From Welwitschia mirabilis (taxonomy: Eukaryota > Gnetophyta > Gnetopsida > Welwitschiales), in assembly GCA_051453625.1 (NCBI GenBank), contig JBOZIK010000001.1, positions 130,189,968 to 130,250,635 on the forward strand: a stretch of 60,668 nt of DNA, in the 5' to 3' direction. Shown piece by piece: positions 46,500 to 58,950 of the stretch (within the stretch, counting starts at the first letter, position 1; each line of letters begins with the position of its first letter). The position numbers and the translations under genes were made by a program. The notes beneath the pieces are model-generated. The model did no database searches. It saw only the letters and a list, made by a program, of their open reading frames with translations, and was not told the DNA's origin.

Positions 46500-49100
46500 G
46501 TTTAAACATCCTTTTGGTCCTGCTAAGTACATTGTTATAAAGATCTTCCATTTTGATTCCTATAAAGATACGTTTTGAGTAGTATCTTTCTCTAAATTGT
46601 AAAGGATATAAAAGATTAAAAACCCACTTCTAAAGAAAATGCATCATTTAGAAAAGTTATAACATTCAATGGAAAACATTTTTTAGTTAAATAAAAGCTA
46701 ATTTCTTCTATTTATTTATTTTTGTCAAGAGTTCTAAGTTTATATGTAACTTTACCAGATTTATTTAAAATGATAAATGGTCTAAGTCAATTTGAAATTA
46801 ATGTTTAAGTCCTTTTCCATTTTATTCATGTTTAAAAACATTGTTTTCTCTATGTTTAACTATCCTTGCTATTTTTAGTTATGTTGTAAGGCACATGATC
46901 TTGTTTTATTTAGCAATTCAAGTTGTGTCAATCTTGATATTTTTCTTTTTAATGGATTTTAGTTTTTAATTGATAATACATTTTCTATTTCATATGTAAA
47001 ATTATTAAACTAATGATAGTTTTGTTTAGAGTTCTATGAATCTATAGTGTAGATAGTAATTTCTCATGCCAACCTACCTTGTCACTTTCTTTAAAAAGGT
47101 TTATGATAATCTTATTTGTGAATTTTTTGAAGATTTAAATGATGAGCCATTATCTCTTACAATTGAATACAAGAAACCATATTTTGAAATTCTTTAATTA
47201 ATGTTGTAGTCATCTCTTAATGGAATTACTTTAACGCATATTGAAAAGTACTTAGTGGCCATCAAAAGGAGTTGTAACATAAAAAATATAGAGGTATTAC
47301 TAGATCAAGCAAGTTTAAGTTCCATATTTTATATACTTAATGTAATTTAAAAAAAAGTAAGTTATTTGCTATTTTATGAACGAAGTTGAATGAATTTAAC
47401 ATGATAAGATTTTTTAACATTTTTTCACAAAATTATAGTTATCATTTTTTGGTGCTTTCAATAATCTTCATATGAATTTAAAATTTAAAACTAAAGGATT
47501 ATGATTATTGTTGAGAGGCATAAAATCCTAAATGTAATCTTTTTAAGACTAGCTTTCTCATGTGGTTTTAACCATCTTAAAAGGATTTCATCATAATTTC
47601 TTACAAAATTTATTTGTGATTAATTCATATCTCAAGGATTTAATTTCTTTCTTTGTTTTAAATTTAAAATATTTGATAGAAGAGTTGGATTATGAAGACA
47701 TTAAATTATAGATTTATGTCATGCATCTAACTAATCTAATTAGTTAATTAAAGTTAAAAAATATTTTCATTCATAAATTTTTAATCTTAGAATTAAATTG
47801 ATATTTGTTAGCATGATATACTAACTTAACTTATAAAGATTAGATCCACATTAATTACATCTTTTAAATAATAGCTCTTTTAAGATTTATAACATGTTTG
47901 CTATCTTATTTCCACATTAATATTTAGTTATTTAATATTATTTAAAGTTTTTTAATATGCTATGAATCATTTCTAATTATTTTTGGAAGAGTTTTTTATT
48001 TTCATTCATAAACTTAATTTGAATTCTAGTTGTAAACCAATCAAAAATTTTAATTTCACAAGATCGACCAATGTTACTATACCAAACCTCTCACTATATC
48101 TTTATACTTAAATATATTGCTAGTACAGAGGAATCAAAGATTAAGAGAATAAGATAGTTATCCCATTTTGGGGAAAAAAATACTATTAGTCACTCTGGTC
48201 CATAACTATTCTTTAATCCCTTTAGAAATGAATATGCATTGCATTGCTTTTGATAAGATTTATAACATATTCTAGAATCTTGATCTTTTCTTTATTTGAT
48301 TAGATTTCTATCAGAATTCTCTGACCTGATCTATTCCACATCTTATTTCAATGAAATTTTGTGATTTAAATTTTCTATTAAACTCAATAAGTATGGATAT
48401 CCACTTGATTAGCTTCATATTTCTAATGAAAAAAATGTAGCATATCTTTCAATATACTCTACTTTGTGGTTATTGTACCCTTACCATCAATCATGTAATG
48501 CTTGATTTGTTATGCAGTAAATAGTAGCTTCAACATATCTTTTTAACATTTGAATAATTAATTTCACGTTTATAAAAGGCAATGTTGATGATAATCTTTC
48601 TAATCTAAGCTCATTAAAAGATGGTTAATCTAAGCTCATTGAAAGATGGTTACATTTATTACGTCATGTACAGTGACAAGATATAAATAAAATAGTTTAT
48701 TTTCTTTTGAAAATCTCAAGATTGTTTTTTAAATATTTGAAAGAGAGAATATTTCATTTGATTAAATAGATATAACATTATTTGTTCCATTTTATTTCTA
48801 TATGAAAAAGATGAATAAATGTAAAACATTTATTTAGGAGTAAGGAGATAAATACCTTGATTTATGGAGTTTACATTATAATCCTTTTAGTTCTTTGAAA
48901 TTATTATGAGATGGAATATTAATTATTTTTTTAACTTTTTATTATCAATCTTGATTCCTATTTTGAAAAACATAGTCCTAAGAATTTTTTAAATGATATT
49001 ATTTATATTAAGTCTTAGATTGAATTTTATTGTTAGTTGAACAAGTTTCTAAAAGTCTTAGAATGATAATTTTCTCGTCGGGATTTTACAATTATATCAT
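46500..49100 (-). mobile_element. pol: Second Ty3/gypsy pol remnant, Tat-like: RNase H and integrase
   Basis: Minus strand, through stops. Weak RT-connection matches (FLGLCFSK, then a tail like NKCFTFIHLF) lie near 48990-48800. The RNase H end LIKWISILIEFNRKFKSQ is at about 48415-48340. The integrase core VRDNGSSFKS is at 47160-47131, followed by FKESDKVGWHEKLLSTL and IHRT (47110-47045). The integrase C-terminal block RPFIILNKSGKVTYKLRTLD is at 46785-46725. The WHEKL...RT and GPF-I...GKVTYKL blocks are typical of the Tat/Athila branch (family knowledge). Numerous stops make it dead. It is separate from the copy at 42689-45200 because the integrase domain occurs twice. Confidence 0.72.
48601..48650 (+). 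repeat. Tandem duplication, 2 x 25 bp
   Basis: TAATCTAAGCTCATTAAAAG plus ATGGT is followed at once by the same 25 bases with one change. This is a small local duplication inside the Tat-like remnant. Confidence 0.9.
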
Positions 49101-52100
49101 CATAGAATCTTCGAGAGTTTTACACATTTAGTTATAAAAGATCTAAGTTATGACTCCTTATGTCAAATATTTAAGTTAAATAAGAACCAAATACATATGT
49201 CAAAAAAGATTCAATAATTCTTTTTTGAATAGAGAAGTAAATTCTATTTCATTCACAAAACTATTTTTAATGCAGCTCAATGAAAAGCTGCTATAGAGTC
49301 ACATAGCAGAGCAAATGTAATAGAGAGATATAATGAAGGGTTTATTAAGTCCAAGCACCAAAAGCCATTAAAACAAAAGATGAAAAACACAAAGTGATTC
49401 CTAGTCCCTTCTCAAATTGGGCAAATGAGTAGGAAAAGCCTATTCATTAACACTTCATTTTAATTTATACATGAGTTTTCTTCATAATCAAGTAACTAGC
49501 CCATAAAACCCTAGATTTAATGAACTTAGACATTTCTCTATATTTTGTAAATAAACCCTTAGACTCCCTTTCCCTCCTTCCTAGAGAATAATTACAATAA
49601 GGAGGGATACAACAAAAAGAAGTTCACATCCTTTATAACATCTTCTTTAGGATCCTGCAACTTCCATATCATCTCTCAATTTATAGAAACATCCAAAATG
49701 GATGCTCTTGCATCAATTTTTAATTTAAAAAACTATAAAGATATAATCTCTTTGTGGATAAATATAATTGAGAAAAAGAAAAAGCATTAAATATCTTATC
49801 CATTATACATAGTGGTCCATGGAAATTGCCAATAATAAACATTTAACATGAGATAATTATTCTTTTGAAATTATTTCTTAAGGAAACTACTACAAATGAA
49901 TTTATGAGATATTAAAAAATTTAACATAATTCAATAACCCAAAATAAATGATGATTTAACATGGTAATTATTAGAATTAAAAACTCTCTTTTATATTTTA
50001 AGAATTTGCTAAAATGTATTTCATATGATATTTCCAATAAATCATTTTTTTTAGATGCACTTTTTTTCTACTAGTGAATAAAGAACAAAGACCTCATCAT
50101 GGTTCATAGTATTCAAGTAGAGTTAAGTTTTAAACTTAATCTATTTATGTTCTAAGTAAATCAAGACACAAGTAAGTTGTATTGTCATTTCAAGCATAAG
50201 AAAGGACAATGTTTTTGTATTCTCTCATGAAGAGTATTATAAATGAAAACATTCATCTACATCTAGAGGATCAAAGTCTCTTTACTACATTAGATTAAAC
50301 TAGAAAGATAGAACCTAAAGTACCTACTAAAGGAGCAACATGCTACTAATGCTCTTAATAAGAGGAGGTTAACACTAGGATGGTTCAAGATGCCATACAA
50401 ATCCTTTGTAGAAGGTTTCATATTTATATCATTTACAAGAACTAAAGTATGAAAGAAATGTTATTAGCATTACAAGTAGTACATATTCTATTAATGGAAA
50501 AAGCCCATGTCTTTGTGTTGAAGTTATCCATAGCAACTACATGGCTTAATGCTTGACCTTTAAAACAAAGTATCCAACCATGTTCTCTTCTTCTACTTGC
50601 AACTCATTATGTACATTGCAATTGTAAGGAATTTAACTAAGAAGAAAGTGAAATTAGAAAAAGCCATTGTGACTAGTTTTTTGGGAGTCAAAACATAGAA
50701 ATAATAGAAAGCCAAAAGGCCATACAACTAAAACCTCTTAATCAACTTTACCAACAATTATTTATAGTATTGTTATTAGGGATGTTTTATACCAAATTAA
50801 GGAACCATGTTATGCTTTGGTCATTGTAGATCAGACAAAAGCACTATGATTTCTCTACCCTTTTTGTGTGGAACTTTAAATCTCTAAGGAAATAGGAGAT
50901 GGATTCTCATTATGTTAGAAGACTTTGTTAGAACATATAAGACTAATAGCTTCTTATCCTATGAGATACTTAAGACACCTCTTGAATCCATTTTTTCATT
51001 TACATGATTAATTTTTCTTTTCAAATATGTATTATTATTAAATAGGACCAAAAATGCTATATGATATGAAAATTTATTTTGCTATAACCAAATTACAAAA
51101 AAAATCTTGAAGAATATAATAAGAACGTAAAGAAGTAAAAGAGATGAAAATAGTAAGAGTACAAGAAGCAAACTTGATAAGAACACTAATTTATTTTGAT
51201 AAGAAGTCAAACTTGATAAGAAACAATTTTGGCTGGGTGTAGCTAGAGGTTGCTTGTTACATAACACCCAAAACTATATTTTGATACTTTTACCAAACTA
51301 ATTAAGATGCCAAATTATAAGAGCAAGGATAGCTTTCACCATGTATTTGTTGGTCTTTGATTCACATTTGAGAGAAGTACAATATTGCTTTGTTACCTGC
51401 TTTTTTTCACATGAACTCTATAATCTTGGGCCACTATATTCATTAGGTTTTTAAATTTCTTTAGAATTGGATTAAGTCTTAATAGCTATCCATCTAACCT
51501 ATTAAGATTTTGTTGGACACAAGTAAATTTCCAACTTCCAATTTCATACTTTTTTTTTTCCCTTTCTTTTCAAGGTTGAAAACAAGAGTTTGTAATTTTC
51601 ACTAAGTCAACTATGATATGTTAGTGCAATTAAGGCAACAAACAACAAAACTTAACTAATTGCAATAAGAAGAAGGCTAGTATGGGAGGAGAAAACAAAG
51701 AAGGTTAGTGTTTTATCGTAACAGTGAAGGATATGACTTTGTGGTCCCGAGTCTGCTTCTTAAAAAATATCTTTTTAAGAAAAACGAAAAAATGGATTAA
51801 ATACAAAATGAAAACATGAATCTACAAGTCATTTATTTTTAACTTTGAAAGTTATTAAAAACCTTTTGCGAATAATGTTATTAGTGTAGAAATGGTAAGC
51901 TGATTTCCCGAACATTTCTTGTAAATATGCCCCCAAAATCTTTCACAAATTGATATTTAACAGATGCATGTTTTTTAAACAAACGGCTGAATCATGTCGA
52001 GACCAACGCCAAGATACAATAGTCCCTCTACCCTTCTAGAAATATGCAGATATTCTGTTTGTAAAATTTAACAGACATCCAAACCAAGTCTTACGTCCCA

Positions 52101-52250
52101 AAAAACCTGAATTTGTGCCCCGCGCGTCTTGAAACGCAAGAAGCTGCAGGCAATGATGACTTTAGGAACGTAAGATTTGAAAAGCCAAAACACTGATCTT
52201 AATATAACTACTCTCTAACTCACAATATAAAAGTTTTGAGTTTTCCAGAA
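49101..52250. other. Unassigned AT-rich interval
   Basis: No host gene was recognised. Parts may be the 5' portion of the Tat-like element. From about 52090 base composition rises towards the BTB gene, and a GC-rich patch, CCCCGCGCGTCTTG, lies at 52118-52131. Confidence 0.4.
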
Positions 52251-52537
52251 CAATAAATGTATAGATATAAAATCATCCTGGACTTCTGACAACTCTATTT
52301 CTGTATTCTAGCTATTACAATGTACAAGCCCTTTTGAAGCCTTTGCCTTTTCGAGGTGGGTCTGGTTTTCCAAAGAACAGCAACAAGAATTTCAGAGTAA
52401 AATTGCATAACAGCCGTCCTAAATATTTGGTGGACGCGTTCAGAAGAAAGAGATGTATATTTTGTGCAGGCTAATTGATTGTTCTTCCTTTTTTTGTGTT
52501 TGACAACCATAATGGACAGAATGAAAACGGTTCCTCA

Positions 52538-53424
52538 TCAAAACTCAACGTTTGTTCTGAAAACCGGCAGGTCCTCCTCGCGGTTATTTGCAGAGTACAT
52601 GGCCTGCCTACCTCGCACTCCAAATTCCAAATCCCTTCCATCCAACGACTTCACAATAACAGTCTCCTGACGTGAAACTTTCCCTTTCAAGTCTTGCAAT
52701 TCAGACTCCAGCTCCAGGTACTCTTCTCGCCAAGCATTATCGCTCCTCGTAATCTCCTCATTCCAGACATCCTCAAGAAGAAAAGCTTTCAGTTCACGAC
52801 TGTTCTCGATCCGAGCAATTTCTTCATCGCAAAGCCGCTCAAGGCCTTCCAAACGGAAGAATTGAGCCTTGTTGCGTAGTGTTCGTAAGGAAACTAAGTC
52901 TTCTTTCGACACCGTTCCGTCACGTAGATTATTCAGGACATCTACGAAAGAATCTCCATCGCGATCAGTAAAGATTGCGAAATTCTGAGCATGTTGACGC
53001 CGGGATCGAATTAAGGACGGCGGCCTGGAGTTGCGATCCCCGCAGAGTGTCTCTGTGGAGGTCCGAAAGTTCGGCGTCCAACACGAAGAATTACAGAACC
53101 TTTAGGATTGTCTACTCCTTCTTGCATATGTGATGTCTGGTCCATCGCTCTGATCTCAGAAGGAATAGGAAATTGAGGTTCGTTCTGCAATGAATGCTTT
53201 ACCAATCAAACAAACCAGAGAAATGAGGTGAAGATTTTTGCAGAAGGGAGGAACGAAAGCGAAAGAAAGAATTTTGTACAAGACGCACTCACGTAGGTGA
53301 CTTCGACAGTTACGAAATGACTTGGAACGAATTTATGGAATTGCAGAGAGTCTGACGAAGTTGCAGAGGATGGAACTGCCTCGCGCGAGGTTTTTGAAAA
53401 TTCGCGGATGCTCATGTATGGCAT
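52538..53424 (-). pseudogene. T1/KCTD-type BTB domain protein gene with one frameshift
   Basis: Two exons on the minus strand: 53424-53293 (44 codons, MPYMSIREFSKTSREAV...) and 53184-52538, joined by a phase-0 intron with donor TAC|GTGAGT and acceptor TTGCAG|AAC. Exon 2 encodes GSVILRVGRRTF (residues about 73-84), the start of a BTB_2 (T1) domain whose family motif is VxLNVGGxxF. A one-base loss near 53065 then shifts the frame. The other frame carries the rest of the domain, including FTDRDGDSFVDVLNNLRDG and FFRLEGLERLCDEE. A coiled-coil-like segment EEYLELESELQDLKGKV and the stop at 52538 follow. With the frame counted through, the product is about 259 residues. BTB_2 proteins form oligomers and often act as cullin-3 adaptors; that role here is only inferred. 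The frame after the shift is clean for over 170 codons, so this may be a working gene with a sequencing error. The second Gly of VGG is Arg. Confidence 0.72.
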
Positions 53425-56400
53425 AAGCTCTACTGTTCAACTTGCAAAGCAAAGGAACATTAGAAAGGGAGATGCATTTCTTTTTTTTCCCCTTTTCCAA
53501 AGTGAATCGAATTCACAGCCACACATAGATACAGGAACACTACTCCATCCTTGGAAAATATTTGTAGAGACAGTGTTATGCACGCACTGCTATCTTAACT
53601 ATTAACTAATTAACTGAAAAATGGAGTATGATGAAACTATTTTTAGATGGTCATAGTAAGTTATAAAGATTACTTACAAATGAAAATTAATTGAAAAAGT
53701 TAAAAGGTAGATAATAAGCTTTCCAAACCATTTGCAATATAAACATATACAATCAAAAATATAAAATTATAATTTAAAGTATAAAAATATTTCTTGAAGC
53801 TTTTGAATAGGCTTCTAACTTGTATTACACTTATTCTAGGAATCCCATATGGAGCTCTTGAATTATGAGGATAATGAAGCTAAATTTAAATGCTACTATG
53901 CAAAAGGCTAGGTTCTATTAGAAGAGTATTTAATATGTTAGAGATTATAGCAATCTTTTTTTTTTTGGATGTTTGCATGACTCCTTTAAGAATTAAGTAC
54001 CAAGATAGTTTAGATAATAGCTCTCAGAAGGATTCTCTTATGGTTGACATTCATTCAAATTATGTTGATTAAATTAGTGAGCTCTTAATATTATCAATAT
54101 TTTTTTCTTAAAGTCCTATCTCTATTTTGTAGATCTTCTTAATTCTTTTTCTTTTGAAAATTTTTATGTGTACTTCCATCAAGAATATGTCAAATTAATT
54201 ATGGACATAAAGTAGATTTGATACACCTTTAACTAATTTTTCCTAAAACTTTCCTTTTTTGATTTTAGTTTTATGTTTTTAATCCTAATTTCATATTTCC
54301 TAATATAAATTAACTTCCATGTCATGTGTTTCTAGCCTCAGATATTAGTAAGATATTTAAGATGATTTATCTCAAGCAATGATGGTTCCCAACTAGGTTT
54401 CACCTTGACATAAACTCCTTGTGTCCATTCTTTAATTCCATTGTTGTAGAGCTTTCTATATTATACTCTCATGATTTTTGAGTTTTATGTTAGCTATATA
54501 TTCTAAGTTTTAAAGATCCAATTGATGTACTTTATTTTGTAACTTTTTGTAATTATTTTAATGCTTCTTAACTTAGACCAAGTTTAAAATACTTCTACAT
54601 CAAGGTACATAAAAAACAAGAAGACATTAAGAAGTTCTTATTAAGCATATAATTATTCCTAGTTTTCATACAACACCTATGAAGCATGAATTTAATGAAC
54701 TATCACTAGTTCTTATAGTAATATGTTTTGTCTTAAATTTTCCAGTTATTACTATCTTCATAATACATTGGAATCTTATTTACAATCATCCAATGTGCCA
54801 TACAATGTGAAATAACAAGCATGGAATGTGTAACAAACTCATCTAAGGAAGATACTGGTTTATATAATAATAAATATTATAAAGACTTAAACACAAAAGC
54901 ATAGAAGGAAAATACCTCTACTTCTAACAATCATCCATGACATTGATAACCATTGATAAAGCTTTATTAGAAATTTTTTCACATCCTCCAAATATGCTCA
55001 TATCCATTTATTCTTAGAAAACTAAATGTCATTATTTAAATTGGACAATTCTTTAACTCAAAATGAAATCCTCTCAAGAACTACTAAATTTAAACATGAT
55101 CTATAAATAAAATACTTCGCTTATTTATAATAGGTAATAAGGTCATAATTTTGCTAGTGGAAGGTTCACCTTTCATGTGTGAGATAAAAGGTTTAAACCT
55201 TTTGATTTCCTACTTAACATGTTATAGGCCTCCAAGCATAATTAAATCTTTCATTTCAATGTTAGGTGATTGTGATGATTATGCTTCCAAGGAAGGTATG
55301 ATCACTATACATTTTAAGTTAGATATCCCCTCCTCTAAATTTTCTATTACAATTTTTAAACTCCTTATTTTAGGAAAGGTCCTTGAAAGACCTTAGAATT
55401 TATAGACATAGGTTCACATATGATAGACTCGTTACATACTTNNNNNNNNNNNNNNNNNNNNNNNNNNATTTTAAAGAAAAATCTAATTTATTACACTTTA
55501 AATGCTTATCTTTTAATGCCTTTGCCTCCTTAATTTTTACGACCCTTATTTTTCTTTTAGACTTTGGACGGATCTCTTTTTTTATTAATATTCATACTAA
55601 TGACATTGTTCATATTTCTTTATCATGTAAATCATCTCAAACCTATAAGATAAAAATCAAAAACTAATACTTATCTTCTTTCCATATGATAAACATATAC
55701 CTTTATAATAATCATCTACTTATAAATCTATATCTCAATGACAAGGCTAAGACATCCAAAATTAATCTTAGGGTAAATGACCTCCTATTAAATCATCTAT
55801 TTATGTTAATCCATCTACTATGTATAGTATTTTTTGATTACATGTATTCATCTCAACATTTTAATAATATTTTTGAAAGTATATAAGCATAGATGAATTA
55901 ATTAAAGTCAAGATTTCTTTTCTTTTTTTTTTAAAAGTAGGTTAGGAATTATATTACTTCTTCAAAAGAAATGTGTACATAGTCCTGGTAAGGGAATCGA
56001 TCCATCTATTGATATAATAGAATTTTCTTTTCAATAAATAATATTGGCCAAAAACGACAAAAAAAGAAGAAATAAAAGTATTATATTTTATATAAAAATT
56101 ATTTATAAATATGGATTAGTGAGAGCTTATAAAGCATTCATAACTTCCTTCATCTACTCCACTATGTATACATCCTCATCTAGGTTCTTATTTAGATGTC
56201 ACCTCAAAACCTTTCTCTTGCAAGCATTATTAATTTTAGATCTAGTTATAGTAAGGATAATTTTCAAACTTACATACTAGTCCACATATTCATTAATTTA
56301 CATGGTAGCGTTAAATTAATGCTTCTTTCGTTGCTTCTAGCTCTACTATTTCTCACTGTGTTATTGATGTTATAGCTATTGTTAATACTACTATAGCTAT

Positions 56401-56858
56401 TTCTAATGCTAATAATTTGTTAATGATATTAGCCCCTTTCTTAGTACTATTGTTATTACCCATGATTATTCTTTCTCTTTTTCTCTAATGGCATTTTTAT
56501 CAAGTTTAGAAGAAGAAAAATAAAACTAAAAATGGTAACAATGTTTTTTTTCATTTTGAGTAGTTGTAATCCTTTATTCTAGACTTCCCCTAGACCTGAC
56601 TCAGCTATGAATGTCTAAGGTATATATTTATTTTCATTTCTTTTTATATCCTTCATTATTCTAAGTGGTCCTTAAGCTTCCTCCCCATTCCTTAGTTTTA
56701 TAGGCATTGCTATATTACTCTTGAAATTGCTACTAGATCCTTCATGTTCCCCATTCCTTCTTGTTAATTCTACTACTATGATGACTCTTTTGGCTCCTCT
56801 TTCTCCCATTCCCTCTTCTAAGATTATTCTTCCTTAAGTTCTCCTCTATAGTAAGTCT
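53425..56858. other. Unassigned interval with a 26-N gap (55442-55467)
   Basis: The first few hundred bases should hold the promoter of the BTB gene (read leftwards), but no TATA box stood out. Open frames at 53890, 55151, 55383, 55686 and 56044 are short, AT-driven and without family resemblance. The stretch is likely decayed repeat sequence. Confidence 0.4.
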
Positions 56859-58111
56859 TGATAGGATCAAGAACACTAGAAGAAGGAGGGGGGAGGAGGA
56901 GAGTGAATAGGTTCTTTCAAAAACTTATGCCCAAAGCAAAATTAAATCTATCTAAGAATAGTTTACATATGAAAATAATGGAATCAAGAATGTGCATACA
57001 AAAATGGAAAACTAAAAGTAAAGAATCAAAAGACCAAAAAAGCACAAACTACCAATTGTGATGCACGCTGGATTTATAGTGGTTCGGGAACTCCCCTACT
57101 CCACTCTTGATGATCAGCTTCTCCCAAGCTTGATCATGGATCTCTATTACTCAAAAGGTTTTTCCAAGTTCACCTGTAACCCTTACAAGTGGACTTTTAC
57201 AGGATAAGTCTCAACCTTAACAATTGACTTTTGTAGGCTAAGTTTTAACCTTAACAACGGACTTTTGCAGGCTAAGTCTTAACCTCTAAAAGCAATGGAT
57301 GTGATGTAATGATGCCTTGATTACTCAGATATCACACATTCTATAGCAGTACAATGAATGGAGTTCTTCTCTAATAGATCACAATGTTGAAGCTCTTAGA
57401 TCTGATTCTGAATGAAGCTCTTGTACTAATGGTTGATCTCCTAAATCAGATGTGAAGTATACGATGATACATCAATGAAAGTACAACCTGATATTTCAGA
57501 TTCACAATGATTATGCTAAATAAGAATAGTGCCAAAAGATCTCTAGGACAATAATAACATAACTATTTATAATGGAGGGCTACTAGGGTTTATTACAAAT
57601 GAATTATGCCTCCAGCTATAACAACTAGAAAATAGTTAGGTAACAGCTAGGTAACAGGTACATAACATTTAGAAATTTTACTTTTTCACACCGTCTGGTC
57701 GACCCCACAAAAATTCGATTGATCCCATGTGATCTCGGTCGACCCCATCCTGGGTCCAATTAACCCCTTGCCTCTCAGTCTGGAATTATGGNNNNNNNNN
57801 NNNNNNNNNNNNNNNNNNNNNNNNNNNNNNNNNNNNNNNNNNNNNNNNNNNNNNNNNNNNNNNNNNNNNNNNNNNNNNNNNNNNNNNNNNNNNNNNNNNN
57901 NNNNNNNNNNNNNNNNNNNNNNNATGCGGTCAACCCCTTTAGGATTTGGTCGACCCCCACTAGAGGTTAACATAACTCAGTAGGTTTTTGGTGCATTTTT
58001 TATCCAATTCTTTCACCTGCAAAACTCAATCTCATCTGCACACAAGATATAACATTTTTTCACTACACAAGAGATATTAGTTTGAAATCAATTGGCAAAT
58101 ATAATCTAATA
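56859..58111 (-). repeat. 3' LTR of SIRE-like element, copy 2
   Basis: About 1.25 kb with a 132-N gap (57792-57923). On the minus strand it starts TATTAGATTATATTTGCCAA and ends with CTCTCCTCCTCCCCCC...TCTAG, then GATCCTATCA. Both ends match copy 1. GGTCGACC motifs remain intact at about 57703, 57738 and 57946. A 34-base unit is triplicated at 57183-57284. Confidence 0.75.
57183..57284 (+). repeat. Tandem repeat, 3 x 34 bp, inside the LTR
   Basis: Three adjacent units share the pattern TTA-CAA-GGACTTTT-CAGG followed by CTAAGTCTTAACC, with a few changes each. They lie in the R/U5 side of the minus-strand LTR. Confidence 0.85.
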
Positions 58112-58112
58112 C

Positions 58113-58123
58113 TCTCCCCTTTT
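58113..58123 (-). other. Polypurine tract, copy 2
   Basis: On the minus strand AAAAGGGGAGA directly precedes the LTR start, after the phrase TTAATGTC. It is equivalent to 28683-28693. Confidence 0.7.
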
Positions 58124-58950
58124 GACATTAATTGCAAACAAATAAATGATTTAAAAAATTTAAATAATTTTAAGCTCATTTACCAAATAATTTTAAGCAC
58201 ACATTAAAATCAAAACTCCCTCTTACATCAAAGCATAGAAACATTCAAACAAAGAGTAAAATAAATAAGTATTTCTCCCCCTTTGACAAAATACTTTAAC
58301 ACAAATACTTTGAAGGCCCAACATCTTAAAAAAAAACTTTTGAAAGCACACTACATCTTCTCTCCTCCTTTGACATCAATGGTAAATAAATATAAAACTT
58401 AGATATATGGCTAGAAATATCAAGAAGATTTCTCCCCCTGTCTTGATACTAAATGATAAAGAATGATAAGCCAAAAATTTGATCCACATTTAGGGAATTT
58501 AGAATAGAAAACATTTTTGTGCTTTTAAATGTGACAAGTTTGATTATGCAAAATTTGAGAAAACACAATGATACCAAATAATAATGCAAAATGTGATCAG
58601 AAATACTTATTATAAATATTTTGGTTCATTTTTAATTGAGATAACCATTTAATTCTTTTCAAAAATAGGCATAATATAATTTTATGCTACAAACTTAGAA
58701 ATACCAAATGATGCAAAGATTTTGCTCAACAGATAACTGATTTTCATTAAAGAAATAAACCATTACAAGGATTCTAACTGAATATAAAAAGTGCTCATCA
58801 AAAGCATATATCTGAAAATTAGTCAAACAAGCACAAATCTATCCTTTTTGACAACAAAAGGAAAAGAGCAAACATAAAAACATGATCTGAAAGACAAGAA
58901 ATTTTAATCTGATTCTTCCTCTTCTTTTTCTTCCTTTTTAAATTTCTCCT
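58124..58950 (-). other. Untranslated region between additional ORF and LTR, copy 2
   Basis: Contains two more purine-rich tracts when read on the minus strand, GTCAAAGGGGGAGAAAT near 58290-58274 and CAGGGGGAGAAATC near 58442-58428, as in SIRE-type elements. No coding sequence was seen. Confidence 0.6.

Noticed and set aside
52295-52879. Plus-strand and alternate-frame ORFs over the BTB gene
   Set aside because: They are antisense or shifted shadows of the BTB coding exon and have no motif.
53890-54072. 60-codon plus-strand ORF
   Set aside because: Short and AT-driven with a poly-F stretch from a T run; no neighbour, splice signal or family supports it.
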